DNA of 64,000 bases from Albidovulum sp. (GTDB taxonomy: Bacteria; Pseudomonadota; Alphaproteobacteria; Rhodobacterales; Rhodobacteraceae), in contig JAPPFL010000048.1 in assembly GCA_028823855.1 (NCBI GenBank), positions 1-64,000 of the forward strand. Reading direction: 5' to 3'. Shown here in pieces: positions 26,806-35,764 of this stretch (position 1 is its first letter; the number at the start of each line of letters is the position of its first letter). A program made the translations under genes and the position numbers. The notes beneath the pieces are model-generated. The model made no database searches. It saw nothing but the letters and a program-made list of their open reading frames with translations, and was not told the origin of the DNA.

Positions 26806-27726
26806 GCGAGCATGTTAGGCGAATTCATTCATTAAAGGCAAGACCGAATTCAAAGACGGATCTCACGGGGCTTAAACTTGCGCCGCAGTTTTCGCTATCC
26901 GAGGATCGAGCGTAAATCGGTTCGGATTTCGCGCACCTCGATGCCAGTCCGAAGTTTCAAGAGTCCGAGTAGGGCGGATGCAAGAAAATAATGGCAGGAA
27001 CCTCGTCGTTGGACGTGTCGATTCATCTGTACCGTAGCCGATGCCAAAAAATTTTTTGTACTTTGCAATTAAACACTTGTAAGATAGCTTGGCCGCTCAA
27101 GGAACGGTGCGCCCAATACGAGTCGATCCGTCCATTCGCCGCCGCCTTTGACAACGCTCGAACCAGGGGAAACCGCCCAAGTGAAATTGCTCCTGAGTCG
27201 GCGGCCTGCGCCGCCGCCTTTCGAGCAACGGATTGGAATTGAGCAAGCGAAACGGGAATTCGGCCCTTTTTTGGGACTAGCCCCCTTAATACAATCGGCT
27301 TGCGGAAGACCGATGATAAATTCGAAATCCGGGGCGAAGCCAATTGAAAATTCTGAGACTTGATTTTAGTTTTCAACCGGAAATGCGGCTAGCGTTTGCA
27401 TTGAATCGACCGGATGAGATTGAACAATTTTTCTGTGTTTCGAGGAACTTGGGCACTCGAAAAGAATTGCCGCGAGCACGAATTAAAACGAAAAGAATAT
27501 TTTTGATCTACGCGGGATTCCCGCCCGATTTACTTCGAACGATGCCGGTCGCGGTCGAAGCTCTAAAGGAACAGGGAGAATCGGCAGCAATTCGGGATTT
27601 CGAAAGATTGAATTGTAGCGCAGGAGGAAATGTGCGAACATGCATTAGCCTTCTCCGTTTCGGAATTGGTGCCGTTCGCGTACTAACTAATTCGGCCGTG
27701 CAAGCGCTATTTATTCGGTAGTTCCA
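26806..27726. other. Gene-free spacer
   Basis: About 920 bases with no confident gene. An open frame at 27344-27721 (plus, 125 codons) has no recognisable domain, no clear ribosome-binding site and a composition like the surrounding spacer, so I do not call it. Confidence 0.45.
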
Positions 27727-28452
27727 TTAGGAAACAGTCGCCGACCGGCCTATTGTCGCTTGATTGGGCGGGAATGATTTAAACTCCGGCTCCCGGTCGA
27801 TTTCGTCCTCCGGCACGATCCAAGGTTCCTGCAGCGCGGCCTCGCGCCATTCCAGAAAGGCTGGCAGGCTCAGCACGGCCCGGCTGTAGGCGGCGCAGGT
27901 ATCGTCGAGGTCGACGCCGTAGGTGTCCAGCCGGGTCACCACCGGCGCGTACATTGCATCGGCCGCGCTAAAATCACCGAACAGGAAATCGCCGCATGCG
28001 CCCCAGCGCTCCCGGCAGTCGCGCCAAATGGCGCGGATGCGCACGATATCTTCAACAACTCCAGGTCCCCGGCCTCGCCCCTTGAGGTCATCCCGCCGCA
28101 AGTTCATGGGCATGTGGGCGCGCAACGCGGTGAAGCCCGCATGCATCTCGTTCGCAATGGAGCGGGCGTGCGCGCGGGCATCGCGGTCCGCGGGCCAAAT
28201 ACCGGCGCCGGGAAACAGCTCGTTGACATATTCAAGGATCGCCAGGGTTTCCCACACCGGACGTTCGCCGTGTAGCAAAACGGGCACGCGGCCGGAGGGA
28301 GAGACGGCGGAGATTGCATTTTTCCAGTTCTCGTCGAACAGCAATAGCAGCCGTTCGTTGAAGGGAATCCCGGCATGGCGCATGGCTAGCCAGGGTCTGA
28401 GCGACCAGGAAGAATAATTTTTGTTTCCGATTACCAATGTCAGGTCGCTCAT
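27727..28452 (-). CDS. Glutathione S-transferase family protein
   Basis: A 241-residue cytosolic protein with an N-terminal thioredoxin-like domain (about 1-80; NKNYSSWSLRPWL at the usual glutathione-activating position, SGRVPVLL with the cis-proline, then WETLAILEYV) and a helical C-terminal domain (about 90-215) with FLFGDFSAADAMYAPV as the capping-box region. This is the COG0625 branch common in proteobacteria that may act in detoxification. The start at 28452 follows AAAGGAACC; an in-frame extension to 28512 lacks such a site. A monocistronic gene with no informative neighbours. Confidence 0.88.
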   Translation of the reverse strand: MSDLTLVIGNKNYSSWSLRPWLAMRHAGIPFNERLLLLFDENWKNAISAVSPSGRVPVLLHGERPVWETLAILEYVNELFPGAGIWPADRDARAHARSIANEMHAGFTALRAHMPMNLRRDDLKGRGRGPGVVEDIVRIRAIWRDCRERWGACGDFLFGDFSAADAMYAPVVTRLDTYGVDLDDTCAAYSRAVLSLPAFLEWREAALQEPWIVPEDEIDREPEFKSFPPNQATIGRSATVS

Positions 28453-28741
28453 TGCGTTTTGGTTCCTTTGGCGGATTTGCGCGGTGCGCGGGAACGACCG
28501 TATAATCGGCACCGCTTCCGCATGTCAAATCGTCGGCGGTTGCCGCTCCGAAGGCGCGCCGCGCGGTCCGGCGAAGAACCAGGCGACCTGCCGGTCATCT
28601 TTCCGACGAAAACGATTCTATTGTTGAATAACGCCTATTTCGCTCATGTCTTCGTTCTGCAACTATAAACGGAAGGCGCTGCGACGGATGACGGAATTAT
28701 CGAGAATTTAAATTACGCATGTTCGGGATTAAATGGAATCT

Positions 28742-29788
28742 TCAGATGTTCTCGGATGTATAGATTTCAAAACCCAAGCTCGTGTTTTGCACAGCTATAG
28801 TCCCATCGGAGCCGTGCGCTTTCGCCAATCCGTCAATGGTTGCGCGGGCGAATGCCGTCATCGGATGCGCGATCACCAACGTAAGCGTCCCGTCGATGAG
28901 CGCCCGCCTCGTGGGCTCCATTAATTCGTAGCCGACGCTGACGAATCCATCGGCAAGATCCATGTCGCGCAGGGCGGCAATGGCTCCGGTAATGCCGCCT
29001 CCCGAGATGAAAAGACCGCGCATGTCGGGGTGTTCTCCCAGCAATTGCTCGGTCATTTCGCGAGCCACGGCCGCGCTTTCGTAAGTCGACCTAGGCTCAA
29101 GCAGGGTGAATGCGTGATTGTATTCGCGGAAATACGAGCGAAGGCCGCTCTCATTCATGTCCTGGTTTCGGTAGCGGTGATTGCCGACCAGAATTCCAAT
29201 CTTTCCGGGCCGGGAGCACATCTTGTTGAAGGCCCAGGCTGCCGTTCGACCGACCTTCCAGTTGTCGAGGCCAACGTACCCGACGCTCCCGCGGGCGGTC
29301 AGCGGCGCGATCAGTCCCGAGACAGCCACTCCCATTTCGAGAAGATCATCGATTGCATCCGAAACCAGGGGATGCTCCGCCGCTACGAGCGCCACCGATT
29401 CGCATACTTTTCCTACGGCACGCAATCGGCTTGCAACATAGTCTGGAGAAAGGTCATTCATGAACTCTAGGACCAAATCAATCTTGGCAATCTCATATTG
29501 CTCCGCAGCCCGCCGAATAGCGACGCCGAGATCACGATAGAAGACGCGGTTTTCCTGTTGAAGCAATATGCCGATTTTCCTGACTTCCCTCTTCGTTTCC
29601 AGCGCGCGCCGGATAGAAACGAGACCGTAAAATCCAATTTCCTCTGCGGCTCGAAGGACGGCCTCCTGGGTGGATCTGCGAACTACGCCCGGGTTATTGA
29701 TGACCCGATTGACAGTGGACACTGAAACGCCTGCAGCTTCAGCAAGGTCCTTGATCGTTGGCCGCATCGCAGTACTTCGATCTTTCAT
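28742..29788 (-). CDS. LacI-family transcriptional regulator
   Basis: A 348-residue repressor with an N-terminal LacI helix-turn-helix (TIKDLAEAAGVSVSTVNRVI, about 11-30) and a ribose-binding-protein-like effector domain (about 65-340) with ISGGGITGAIAAL and FVSVGYELMEPTR. It resembles regulators of sugar and inositol-type operons with EF-type hinge sequences. It diverges from the decayed sugar transporter/oxidoreductase genes at 30.0-31.8 kb, which were probably its original targets. The downstream gluconate/idonate genes may now be its remaining targets, but that is inference. Two copies of a 13-bp repeat flank its start. Confidence 0.9.
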   Translation of the reverse strand: MKDRSTAMRPTIKDLAEAAGVSVSTVNRVINNPGVVRRSTQEAVLRAAEEIGFYGLVSIRRALETKREVRKIGILLQQENRVFYRDLGVAIRRAAEQYEIAKIDLVLEFMNDLSPDYVASRLRAVGKVCESVALVAAEHPLVSDAIDDLLEMGVAVSGLIAPLTARGSVGYVGLDNWKVGRTAAWAFNKMCSRPGKIGILVGNHRYRNQDMNESGLRSYFREYNHAFTLLEPRSTYESAAVAREMTEQLLGEHPDMRGLFISGGGITGAIAALRDMDLADGFVSVGYELMEPTRRALIDGTLTLVIAHPMTAFARATIDGLAKAHGSDGTIAVQNTSLGFEIYTSENI

Positions 29789-29846
29789 TCTGCTTCATTC
29801 TTGCCGATATATTATGGATCAAAATGACCCAACATTCTGCTTCATT
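29787..29846. repeat. Pair of 13-bp direct repeats at the LacI-type gene start, possible operators
   Basis: ATTCTGCTTCATT occurs at 29787-29799, overlapping the regulator's start codon, and again exactly at 29834-29846, 47 bases apart. The position in the divergent promoter suits binding by the LacI-type protein or another regulator. The sequence is not a clear palindrome, as LacI operators usually are, so this is tentative. Confidence 0.35.
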
Positions 29847-30069
29847 TCTGAAATCACTTGATTACAGAATCGATTGCCTGTCAACCTGGGCATGCGACAG
29901 GGGCGATGAATCGAAGGCAAGCCATGGGGCCGGGAGGCTTTGATCGTGGTCGATTTCGCGATTGGCGCTCGCGTCAAGCGCGGCAACTGGAGTCCGAATG
30001 CGCTCGCTCTTCCGGCGCCGTTCTGGCGACAGCCGTATAGTCCGAAAAGGGTAATCGGCAATTTGGCGG

Positions 30070-30408
30070 CCTTTCGGGTGGCGAGCGCCATTCGCTCGCC
30101 ACCGCTCGCGCGGTTTAGGTCGGCGCTCGCGTGCTGATCCTCGGTGAACCCGCGGCAGCCTTTGCCGTCAAGCCATCTGCGCACGTACTCCGCATTGCGA
30201 ACGAATCCAAGCGTCGCGGGCTTGCAGTGAATTTCACCAACAATCAGGTCTTGCATGCACTCGCCGTCGAAGACAGCCTTCGGTCCAGATACATAGTGCA
30301 ATTTCCGCCGATACCCGAATCGGGGACAAATCCCTCGACGAAATTACCGGCCGGATGGCCGGCGGCGAGGATATGGCCTCGCTTGAAGCCGGGCTAAAGG
30401 ATACGTAG
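30070..30408 (+). pseudogene. Decayed sugar ABC transporter ATPase, C-terminal part
   Basis: The plus strand still reads as the second half of a single-domain FrcA/RbsA-type ATPase in pieces. Signature region LSGGERHSLATARAV, an in-frame TAG, then VGARVLILGEPAAAF (Walker B, with the expected LDEPTAAL mutated), then AVKPSAHVLRI and a degraded switch region NFTNNQVLHAL. After a frameshift comes SLDEITGRMAGGEDMASL, the usual C-terminal end of rhizobial sugar ABC ATPases. The N-terminal Walker A half is not recognisable upstream. At least one nonsense change, one frameshift and a lost catalytic-region residue make it non-functional. It was probably part of an operon with the genes that follow. 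Confidence 0.7.
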
Positions 30409-30464
30409 AAGCCCGCGACGGTCGCCCGCAAGGATCAGACATTCCCTAGAGCGGTAGATCTGAA

Positions 30465-30548
30465 ATGGCCGTTCAAATTGACGTCGTCGGCACCGCAAGG
30501 ACCGGCGCGGCCATGGCCCGCACGGTTTCGTTTGCGCCATGGGGCTGA
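30465..30548 (+). pseudogene. Possible N-terminal stub of a Gfo/Idh-type oxidoreductase
   Basis: A 27-codon frame opening MAVQIDVVGTARTGAAMAR recalls the Rossmann start of inositol dehydrogenase-like Gfo/Idh proteins (typically VIGTGRIG) and then stops in front of the Rieske ferredoxin gene. If correct, it is the residue of a large internal deletion in the same decayed operon. The evidence is short and weak. Confidence 0.25.
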
Positions 30549-30562
30549 CAAAGGGAAATGTT

Positions 30563-30874
30563 ATGGCCGACTGGATTGACGCTTGCGCAACAGGCGACAT
30601 AGAAGCCGAAGAGGTTATCCGCTTCGACCATGGCGACCGAACTTTCATCATCGTGCGCGACCACCTAGGCAACATCTATTGCGCCGACGGGCTCTGCACC
30701 CACGAAAACGTGCACTTGGCTGATGGCTTGGTTGTCGAGAACACTATCGAATGTCCCAAGCACGCATCGATTTTCGATTGCGCGACCGGAGAAGTCGAAA
30801 CGCCCCCGGCCTGCGAAAACCTGTTAACGTATGCCACCAGGGTCGAAAACGGTCGCATCATGGTCAAGATCTGA
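30563..30874 (+). CDS. Rieske-type 2Fe-2S ferredoxin, MocE-like
   Basis: A 103-residue electron-transfer protein of the MocE/NirD-like Rieske class. The cluster motif is complete: CTHENVHLADG at about 46 and CPKHASIFD at about 64, giving the Cys-X-His ... Cys-X2-His ligands. The start at 30563 is preceded by AAAGGGAAATG. In Rhizobium, MocE belongs to rhizopine (inosamine) catabolism; such ferredoxins usually serve an oxygenase and a reductase. Here both neighbours, an ABC ATPase and a PanB-like enzyme, are dead, so the gene is either a survivor with a new role or has not yet been inactivated. Confidence 0.85.
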   Translation: MADWIDACATGDIEAEEVIRFDHGDRTFIIVRDHLGNIYCADGLCTHENVHLADGLVVENTIECPKHASIFDCATGEVETPPACENLLTYATRVENGRIMVKI

Positions 30875-30983
30875 CCTACGTCCGCCCCTCGCAGCTTGCC
30901 GCGTGCACGGTGCAGCTATGACGGGCCGCGCTACCGAATATGCAGCGTTCCGCAATCACCAACATATTGAGGGATACCAATCG

Positions 30984-31827
30984 ATGAGCATGTACCACAA
31001 ACTTTCCCACGTAGAAGACATCCGCAACATGAAGAAGCGCTGAGAGAAGATCTCCATGCTTTACGTCACCACGCTAGAGGAGGTCGCGGCGGCGAGTGCC
31101 GCAGGCATCTGCATGCTCTCGATTGAAGGCCGATTCTTCAGACCCTAAATGCGCGAAGCGGCAGGCGGGTGCTTCGTTCAGGCCGGTCTGCCCTTCGGTG
31201 GCTGGGGCCAGTTCGATGGCCGGCACCTCGCCACCGCGGAAGCTATCTGCGCGCAGCCTATCACTACGCTGCCATCGGCGGAGATTGCTTCTATTGCTCA
31301 CCCCCTATGACATCCGAAAGGCGCTCTGCGACAATTACGTGCCCGTCGTGGCCCATGCCGTCCTCATACCCAGCTATATCGCTTGGACGGGATGGCGCGC
31401 TGTCGGAAAGACGGTGGATGAGGCAGTGAACCTTTGCCGCCATGTCAAAAAGCTGGAAGAAATTGGCTGCTTCGGAGCAGGACTTGAAGTCGTGCCGGCT
31501 CGTATCGGTGAATGGCTAAGCTAGAATACATCGATGATCATGCTCGGCATGGGCGCGGGCCCAGGCGCAGATGCGCGATATCTCTTCTCCGAGGACGCGC
31601 TGGGACACGGCGTCAACCACATGCCCCGGAACGGAAAGGTCTACCGCAACTTCAAGGCGGAATTCGAGCGGCTTCAGAATCAGCGGGAAGCTGCCTTCAG
31701 GGAATTTCGCAACGATACCGAAAGCGGTTCCTATCCTGAGCTGGAACACGTCTTGCCGATCGACGACGAAGATTATGAGGTTTTTCTGACGACCGTCAAA
31801 AACAAAGTCGGCAGGTCAGCCAAATGA
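30984..31827 (+). pseudogene. Decayed PanB-like (ketopantoate hydroxymethyltransferase family) gene
   Basis: The whole length of a PanB-like protein can be traced across three frames. It starts at ATG 30984 (AGGGA upstream) with VEDIRNMKKR, an in-frame TGA, EKISMLYVTTLEEVAAASAA, MLSIEGRFFRP, an in-frame TAA, then MREAAGGCFVQAGLPFGGWG. A frameshift leads to LRAAYHYAAIGGDCFYC and another to DIRKALCDNYVPVVAHA and GKTVDEAVNL. A TAG then precedes SMIMLGMGAGPGADA, and the C-terminus ends at 31827. Three nonsense changes and at least two frameshifts make it clearly non-functional. The family is often encoded near MocE-like ferredoxins in alphaproteobacteria (from memory of such loci). Confidence 0.8.
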
Positions 31828-32467
31828 TTGGGCGGAGAGCCTTGCGAGTACTTGCTCCATTGTCGCGTACGACCTCGTCCGCCCGGCACTCAGCCGGTTG
31901 GTTAGTTCTTCCGCATCGCCAACTTCGCCAGCTATCGGACCCGTGCTTCGCATCGCGGCACAGGTATGCTTCGGCGTACATCTCCAAGATCGCAGCTAGG
32001 CGAAATAGGCGTCGACCGCGTTAACCAAGAAGTAGGGTATTAATTGAGTACTAGCATTCTCTTGATGTTCAACGGTCAATTTCACATAGCGCGCCAGCAG
32101 GGTCAACTCGTTTCAAAAAACCATCGATTCCCGCGGAAGCAAGCGCCGTATGCTCCCAACACGAACGACGCATCCTTATAGATTCGAACAAACATTTCGC
32201 AATCGCCTGGATCCGCTAACCGCGTAACCCGCCCTCTCCCTTCCCGCAATAGGTTCCTAGAACAGGTCGAGCCACCTGTAATCGCAGTCCTTCCCAACTA
32301 CGTATGAATTTCCGAATTCCGGCGGTGAAGGTCTTCTGAATAATATATAGGTGGATCTTTCTTCTGTCCTAAACGTACGCGTTGAGGGCCTCTTTCGTCG
32401 ATAGCGCCGACTCCCAATCATGTTTCAGGTCCTGCTCTGGTCATAGAAGCCGACGATTCCGATCCGG
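31828..32467. other. Gene-free spacer in a decayed region
   Basis: About 640 bases between two pseudogenes. Coding-like scraps on the minus strand near 31830-31980 could be gene remains, but I cannot name a family. Confidence 0.4.
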
Positions 32468-32811
32468 TGAAAACAGCTCAGCCGAATTGGATCGTGATCG
32501 TCGATGCCGTTGGTTATACATATTGGGTTTCGCTAGACCGACGACAGCATTCTTTCTCGAAAATGCGAGTATGCCATGGCGCTTTCGGCTGCCAACAACC
32601 GCCGTAGCGGCACGCGGATTCCGGACCATGTCCTTCCGATGGATGCTGCGGCCACGGGAAGCAAGGTGGCTGCTCCGCCAGGGCGGCCTTGCCGATCATT
32701 CTGGGAGACGAATCTATGTCGGGCATCGGCATCGGATCCGAAACCTCGAAAAAGGACGTCGAATTCGCAAAGGCGGCATTTCGAATGCTCGGTGCGGAAG
32801 CGCCGGACTAA
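32468..32811 (+). pseudogene. Possible decayed GlcG/HbpS-like gene
   Basis: Scattered plus-strand frames recall a GlcG/HbpS (heme-binding, DUF336) protein: WIVIVDAVGYTYWVSLD, then after a frameshift DDSILS and YAMALSAANNRRSGTR, and after another the C-terminal LPIILGDESMSGIGIGSE and AKAAFRMLGAEAPD before TAA. The order and spacing fit a protein of about 140 residues, but similarity is judged by eye and is weak in the middle. It converges on the gluconokinase gene, with the stops overlapping. Confidence 0.35.
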
Positions 32812-33314
32812 CGATTGGGCGACAGTATTTCGACTATTTCGTCGACAAGATGGTCAAGAGGCTGATCGACATCGACAATGACAGCGTTTTCGTCGATTTC
32901 CGGCGGTTCGAGATCGCGAAACTGACTATCCAAAAGTGATAGCGGCATGTAGTGCCCGAGCCGGCCGGCCATACGTTCCTTGATGATCTCCGGCGAGCCA
33001 CTGAGAAAGAGAAACAGGATCCGTTCTCCGGCCAATTCGCGGATGAGATCTCGATACCGTCGCTTCAAGGCGGAGCAGCCTACGAGCGTCGGTTCGTTTG
33101 CCTTGGCCAGAGTCTCGCCGACTGTTCGCAGCCAGGGAGCTCTGTCTTCGTCGTTGAGAGGGATGCCTTCGCTCATTTTCTGGATATTTGCGCGCGGATG
33201 AAAATCGTCTCCGTCGAAATATGTTGCACGCAGGGCTTTCGCGACTGCCAGGCCCACCGTCGACTTGCCCGCGCCCGCAACCCCCATGACGATCAGCTTC
33301 AACGGCTCGTTCAT
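32808..33314 (-). CDS. gntK: Gluconokinase
   Basis: Phosphorylates D-gluconate to 6-phosphogluconate with ATP; a 168-residue P-loop kinase. Walker A GVAGAGKST is at 11-19, YFDGDDFHPRANIQKMSEGIPLNDEDR binds substrate (split here by function: DGDDFHP and PLNDEDR), and SALKRRYRD and the lid-region GHYMPLSLLDSQF follow. The start at 33314 overlaps the SDR stop (ATGA), so translation is coupled. With the SDR and the plus-strand idonate and 6-phosphogluconate dehydrogenases it gives a complete idonate/gluconate to ribulose-5-phosphate route. Confidence 0.93.
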   Translation of the reverse strand: MNEPLKLIVMGVAGAGKSTVGLAVAKALRATYFDGDDFHPRANIQKMSEGIPLNDEDRAPWLRTVGETLAKANEPTLVGCSALKRRYRDLIRELAGERILFLFLSGSPEIIKERMAGRLGHYMPLSLLDSQFRDLEPPEIDENAVIVDVDQPLDHLVDEIVEILSPNR

Positions 33315-34072
33315 AAGCTCGCCGAAATCCCGCCGTCGACGTAGAGAGTGTGCCCGTTCACAAACGAGGAAGCATGGGATGAAAGAAAAATGCATGCCCC
33401 GACGAGTTCGTCGATCTGCCCCCATCGTCCCGCTGGCGTGCGTTTCTTAAGCCAAGCTGAAAATTCCGGGTCGGAAACCAGCGCGGCATTGAGCGGCGTG
33501 TCGAAGTACCCGGGTGCAATCGCATTGCATTGAAGCCCGTGCTTGGCCCAATCGGTGGCCATGCCCTTAGTGAGATTGCCGACGGCGCCCTTGGTCGCCG
33601 TGTAGGGGGCGATGCCCGGCCGCGCAAGCGCCGTTTGGACGCTAGCGATATTGATGATCTTCCCGGCTTTCCGGGTGATCATGTGGCGAGCGCAGGCTTG
33701 TCCGACTGAGAAGACGGAGGCGACGTTAGTTTGCAAGAGTTTCTGGAATTGCTCGCTCGGAAAATCTTCAAGGGGGGTTCGAAACTGCATGCCCGCGTTG
33801 TTCACAAGTATGTCGATAGCGCCTGTCGTGGCCTCGAACCCGTCAATAGAAGCGCGAACCATAGCGTGATCCGTGACGTCGAACGCCAGAGTTTGGACCG
33901 CAGGTCCCTGAGTGCCAAATTCCGCGGCAACGCGGTTCAGTTTCTCCTGATCTCTGCCATTCAAGACGACTTCGGCGCCAGCCGATCTTAAGCCCTTGGC
34001 GAGAGCATGGCCGATCCCTTGAGAGGACCCCGTAACCAGCGCACGCCGACCCCCAAGTTCAAACAAGTCCAT
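33311..34072 (-). CDS. idnO: SDR oxidoreductase, gluconate 5-dehydrogenase-like (IdnO)
   Basis: A 253-residue NAD(P)-dependent short-chain dehydrogenase, probably interconverting 5-keto-gluconate and gluconate. Cofactor motif TGSSQGIG is at 14-21, NNAG at 91-94, and the catalytic set S144, Y157 and K161 (YTATK). The C-terminal NGHTLYVDGGISASL is typical of IdnO-type enzymes. It is coupled by ATGA to gluconokinase. Substrate assignment rests on the neighbours idnD-like, gntK and gnd-like genes; the SDR fold alone would not settle it. Confidence 0.82.
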   Translation of the reverse strand: MDLFELGGRRALVTGSSQGIGHALAKGLRSAGAEVVLNGRDQEKLNRVAAEFGTQGPAVQTLAFDVTDHAMVRASIDGFEATTGAIDILVNNAGMQFRTPLEDFPSEQFQKLLQTNVASVFSVGQACARHMITRKAGKIINIASVQTALARPGIAPYTATKGAVGNLTKGMATDWAKHGLQCNAIAPGYFDTPLNAALVSDPEFSAWLKKRTPAGRWGQIDELVGACIFLSSHASSFVNGHTLYVDGGISASL

Positions 34073-34699
34073 GTGTTCCTCGCGTCATTTCTTGACCGAT
34101 GCATTCCCCTATCGGAGTTATAAAAACTCGCACCTCCAAGAGAAAGGAAGATATTTTCGAGGTCGCTTCAGCGACGGAGACGGCATTGCGGTCCTTCAAA
34201 ACGAATGCGCACAGCTAGTACGGCCCGAAATTCCCCATGATCTGTGTCCCAATGTATTGCAAGACGGATCCGGCGGGGCAGACGGCCGAACGCGGACGGG
34301 ACTTGCGCGGAGCATGATGTGCAGATTTTATGCGAAAATGTGGCGGCCGATCCATAACCGCATATTTTTGTCCTCCCGGCCTGAGATGCCAATCAGCCTG
34401 CAGGTGCAATAACTGAAGCGCGGCGGCTGGCGATCGTTGCCGCGGGAGTTTTGGCTCTTGCGGATCTGGTTTTGAAGTCGTAATCCATGGGCTTCCTGCT
34501 ACATGGCCTTCAGCTCGGGAACATCTTAGACGAGATGATGCGTCGCCGCATCGAGGAGCAATAGAGCGACCACGAAGATGACAATCGACTCTTTTTGAAC
34601 CACTCAACCTACAGTCGAGGTTTGATGGGTCTACTTGGAGAGATGTCGAAAATTAGGTAGAAAATTGCATTCAAGAGTCCATTGCGGGCCGCGCATCCT
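34073..34699. other. Divergent promoter region of the idonate/gluconate genes
   Basis: About 630 bases between the divergent IdnO-like and IdnD-like genes. No gene is convincing. It must hold both promoters; no operator matching the LacI-type repeat at 29.8 kb was seen. Confidence 0.45.
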
Positions 34700-35740
34700 A
34701 TGCGGTCAGTAGTTATCCACGCAGTAAAAGACCTCAGGCTAGAGCGATCAGAAGGCGTTCGTGAGCCGGGGCCACGCGAAGCATTGGTGCGTATCGTGGC
34801 GGGAGGCGTGTGCGGAACCGATCTTCACTATTTCAACCATGGTGGTTTTGGCGAAGTACGTCTGAAGGAGCCGATGATCCTAGGGCACGAAGTGGCCGGC
34901 CGGATCAAGTCAATTGGCAAGGATGTATCCGGTTTTCAGCCAGGCGATCTCGTCGCGGTCTCGCCATCCCGGCCGTGTCGCGAGTGCTGCTTCTGCCTCG
35001 ACGGGATGCCCAATCAATGCGAGTATATGCGGTTTTATGGCAGCGCTATGCCATTCCCCCATATTCAGGGCGCGTTCCGAGACTGGATTGTGGCGGATGC
35101 AGATCAACTCGTCTTAGCGGATGGGCTGACCGCAGCCGAAGCCGCGATGGCTGAGCCGTTGTCTGTTTGCCTGCACGCAGTACGGCAAACCGGCGGTCTA
35201 GTCGGAAAAAGGGTTCTGGTGACGGGGTGCGGGCCGATCGGTACGATGATGATCCTAGCTGCGCGTCGGGCAGGCTCAGACGAGATTATTGCGACGGATT
35301 TGTCTGATTTTCCGCTGGCGAAGGCTGCCGAGATAGGTGCCGACCGGACAGTCAACGTGATGACTGAACCGAATGGGCTGCAGGAATACCAAGCGGGGAA
35401 GGGTCGCCTCGATGTGCATTTCGAATGCTCCGGCGCGGCCCCGGCCCTTGCGGCTGGGATCACTGCAATTCGACCGGGCGGGACCGTCATCCAACTAGGC
35501 CTCGGCGGCGACATGGCGGTTCCCATGCAGGCCCTTACCGCCAAGGAAATCGCGTTGAAAGGCTCGTTCCGGTTCCATCAGGAATTCGTATCGGCGATAG
35601 GACTCATGCAACGGCGTCTGATCGACGTGCGCCCGCTTCATACCCATACATTCGAGCTGGAAGAGTTTGTCGCGGCTTTTGAGACAGCGGGCGACCGGAC
35701 TCGGGCGACGAAGGTCCAGCTGGACTTCGCATCTACCTAA
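34700..35740 (+). CDS. idnD: L-idonate 5-dehydrogenase-like zinc alcohol dehydrogenase
   Basis: A 346-residue medium-chain dehydrogenase/reductase oxidising L-idonate (or a related sugar acid or polyol) to the 5-keto acid. Catalytic zinc ligands are C38 (VCGTDLHY), H63 and E64 (GHEVAG). The structural zinc cysteines are C93, C96, C99 and C107, and the Rossmann motif is VTGCGPIGTM. The ATG at 34700 is chosen over 34682 for its match to the family N-terminus. It heads a plus-strand pair with the 6-phosphogluconate dehydrogenase and diverges from IdnO-gluconokinase. Sorbitol/xylitol dehydrogenase activity is an alternative. Confidence 0.85.
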   Translation: MRSVVIHAVKDLRLERSEGVREPGPREALVRIVAGGVCGTDLHYFNHGGFGEVRLKEPMILGHEVAGRIKSIGKDVSGFQPGDLVAVSPSRPCRECCFCLDGMPNQCEYMRFYGSAMPFPHIQGAFRDWIVADADQLVLADGLTAAEAAMAEPLSVCLHAVRQTGGLVGKRVLVTGCGPIGTMMILAARRAGSDEIIATDLSDFPLAKAAEIGADRTVNVMTEPNGLQEYQAGKGRLDVHFECSGAAPALAAGITAIRPGGTVIQLGLGGDMAVPMQALTAKEIALKGSFRFHQEFVSAIGLMQRRLIDVRPLHTHTFELEEFVAAFETAGDRTRATKVQLDFAST

Positions 35741-35764
35741 TAAGAATAGCTGTCGGGAGGGGAC

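Noticed and set aside
27344-27721. Plus-strand open frame of 125 codons before the glutathione S-transferase gene
   Set aside because: Composition like the surrounding spacer, no family similarity recognised and no ribosome-binding site.
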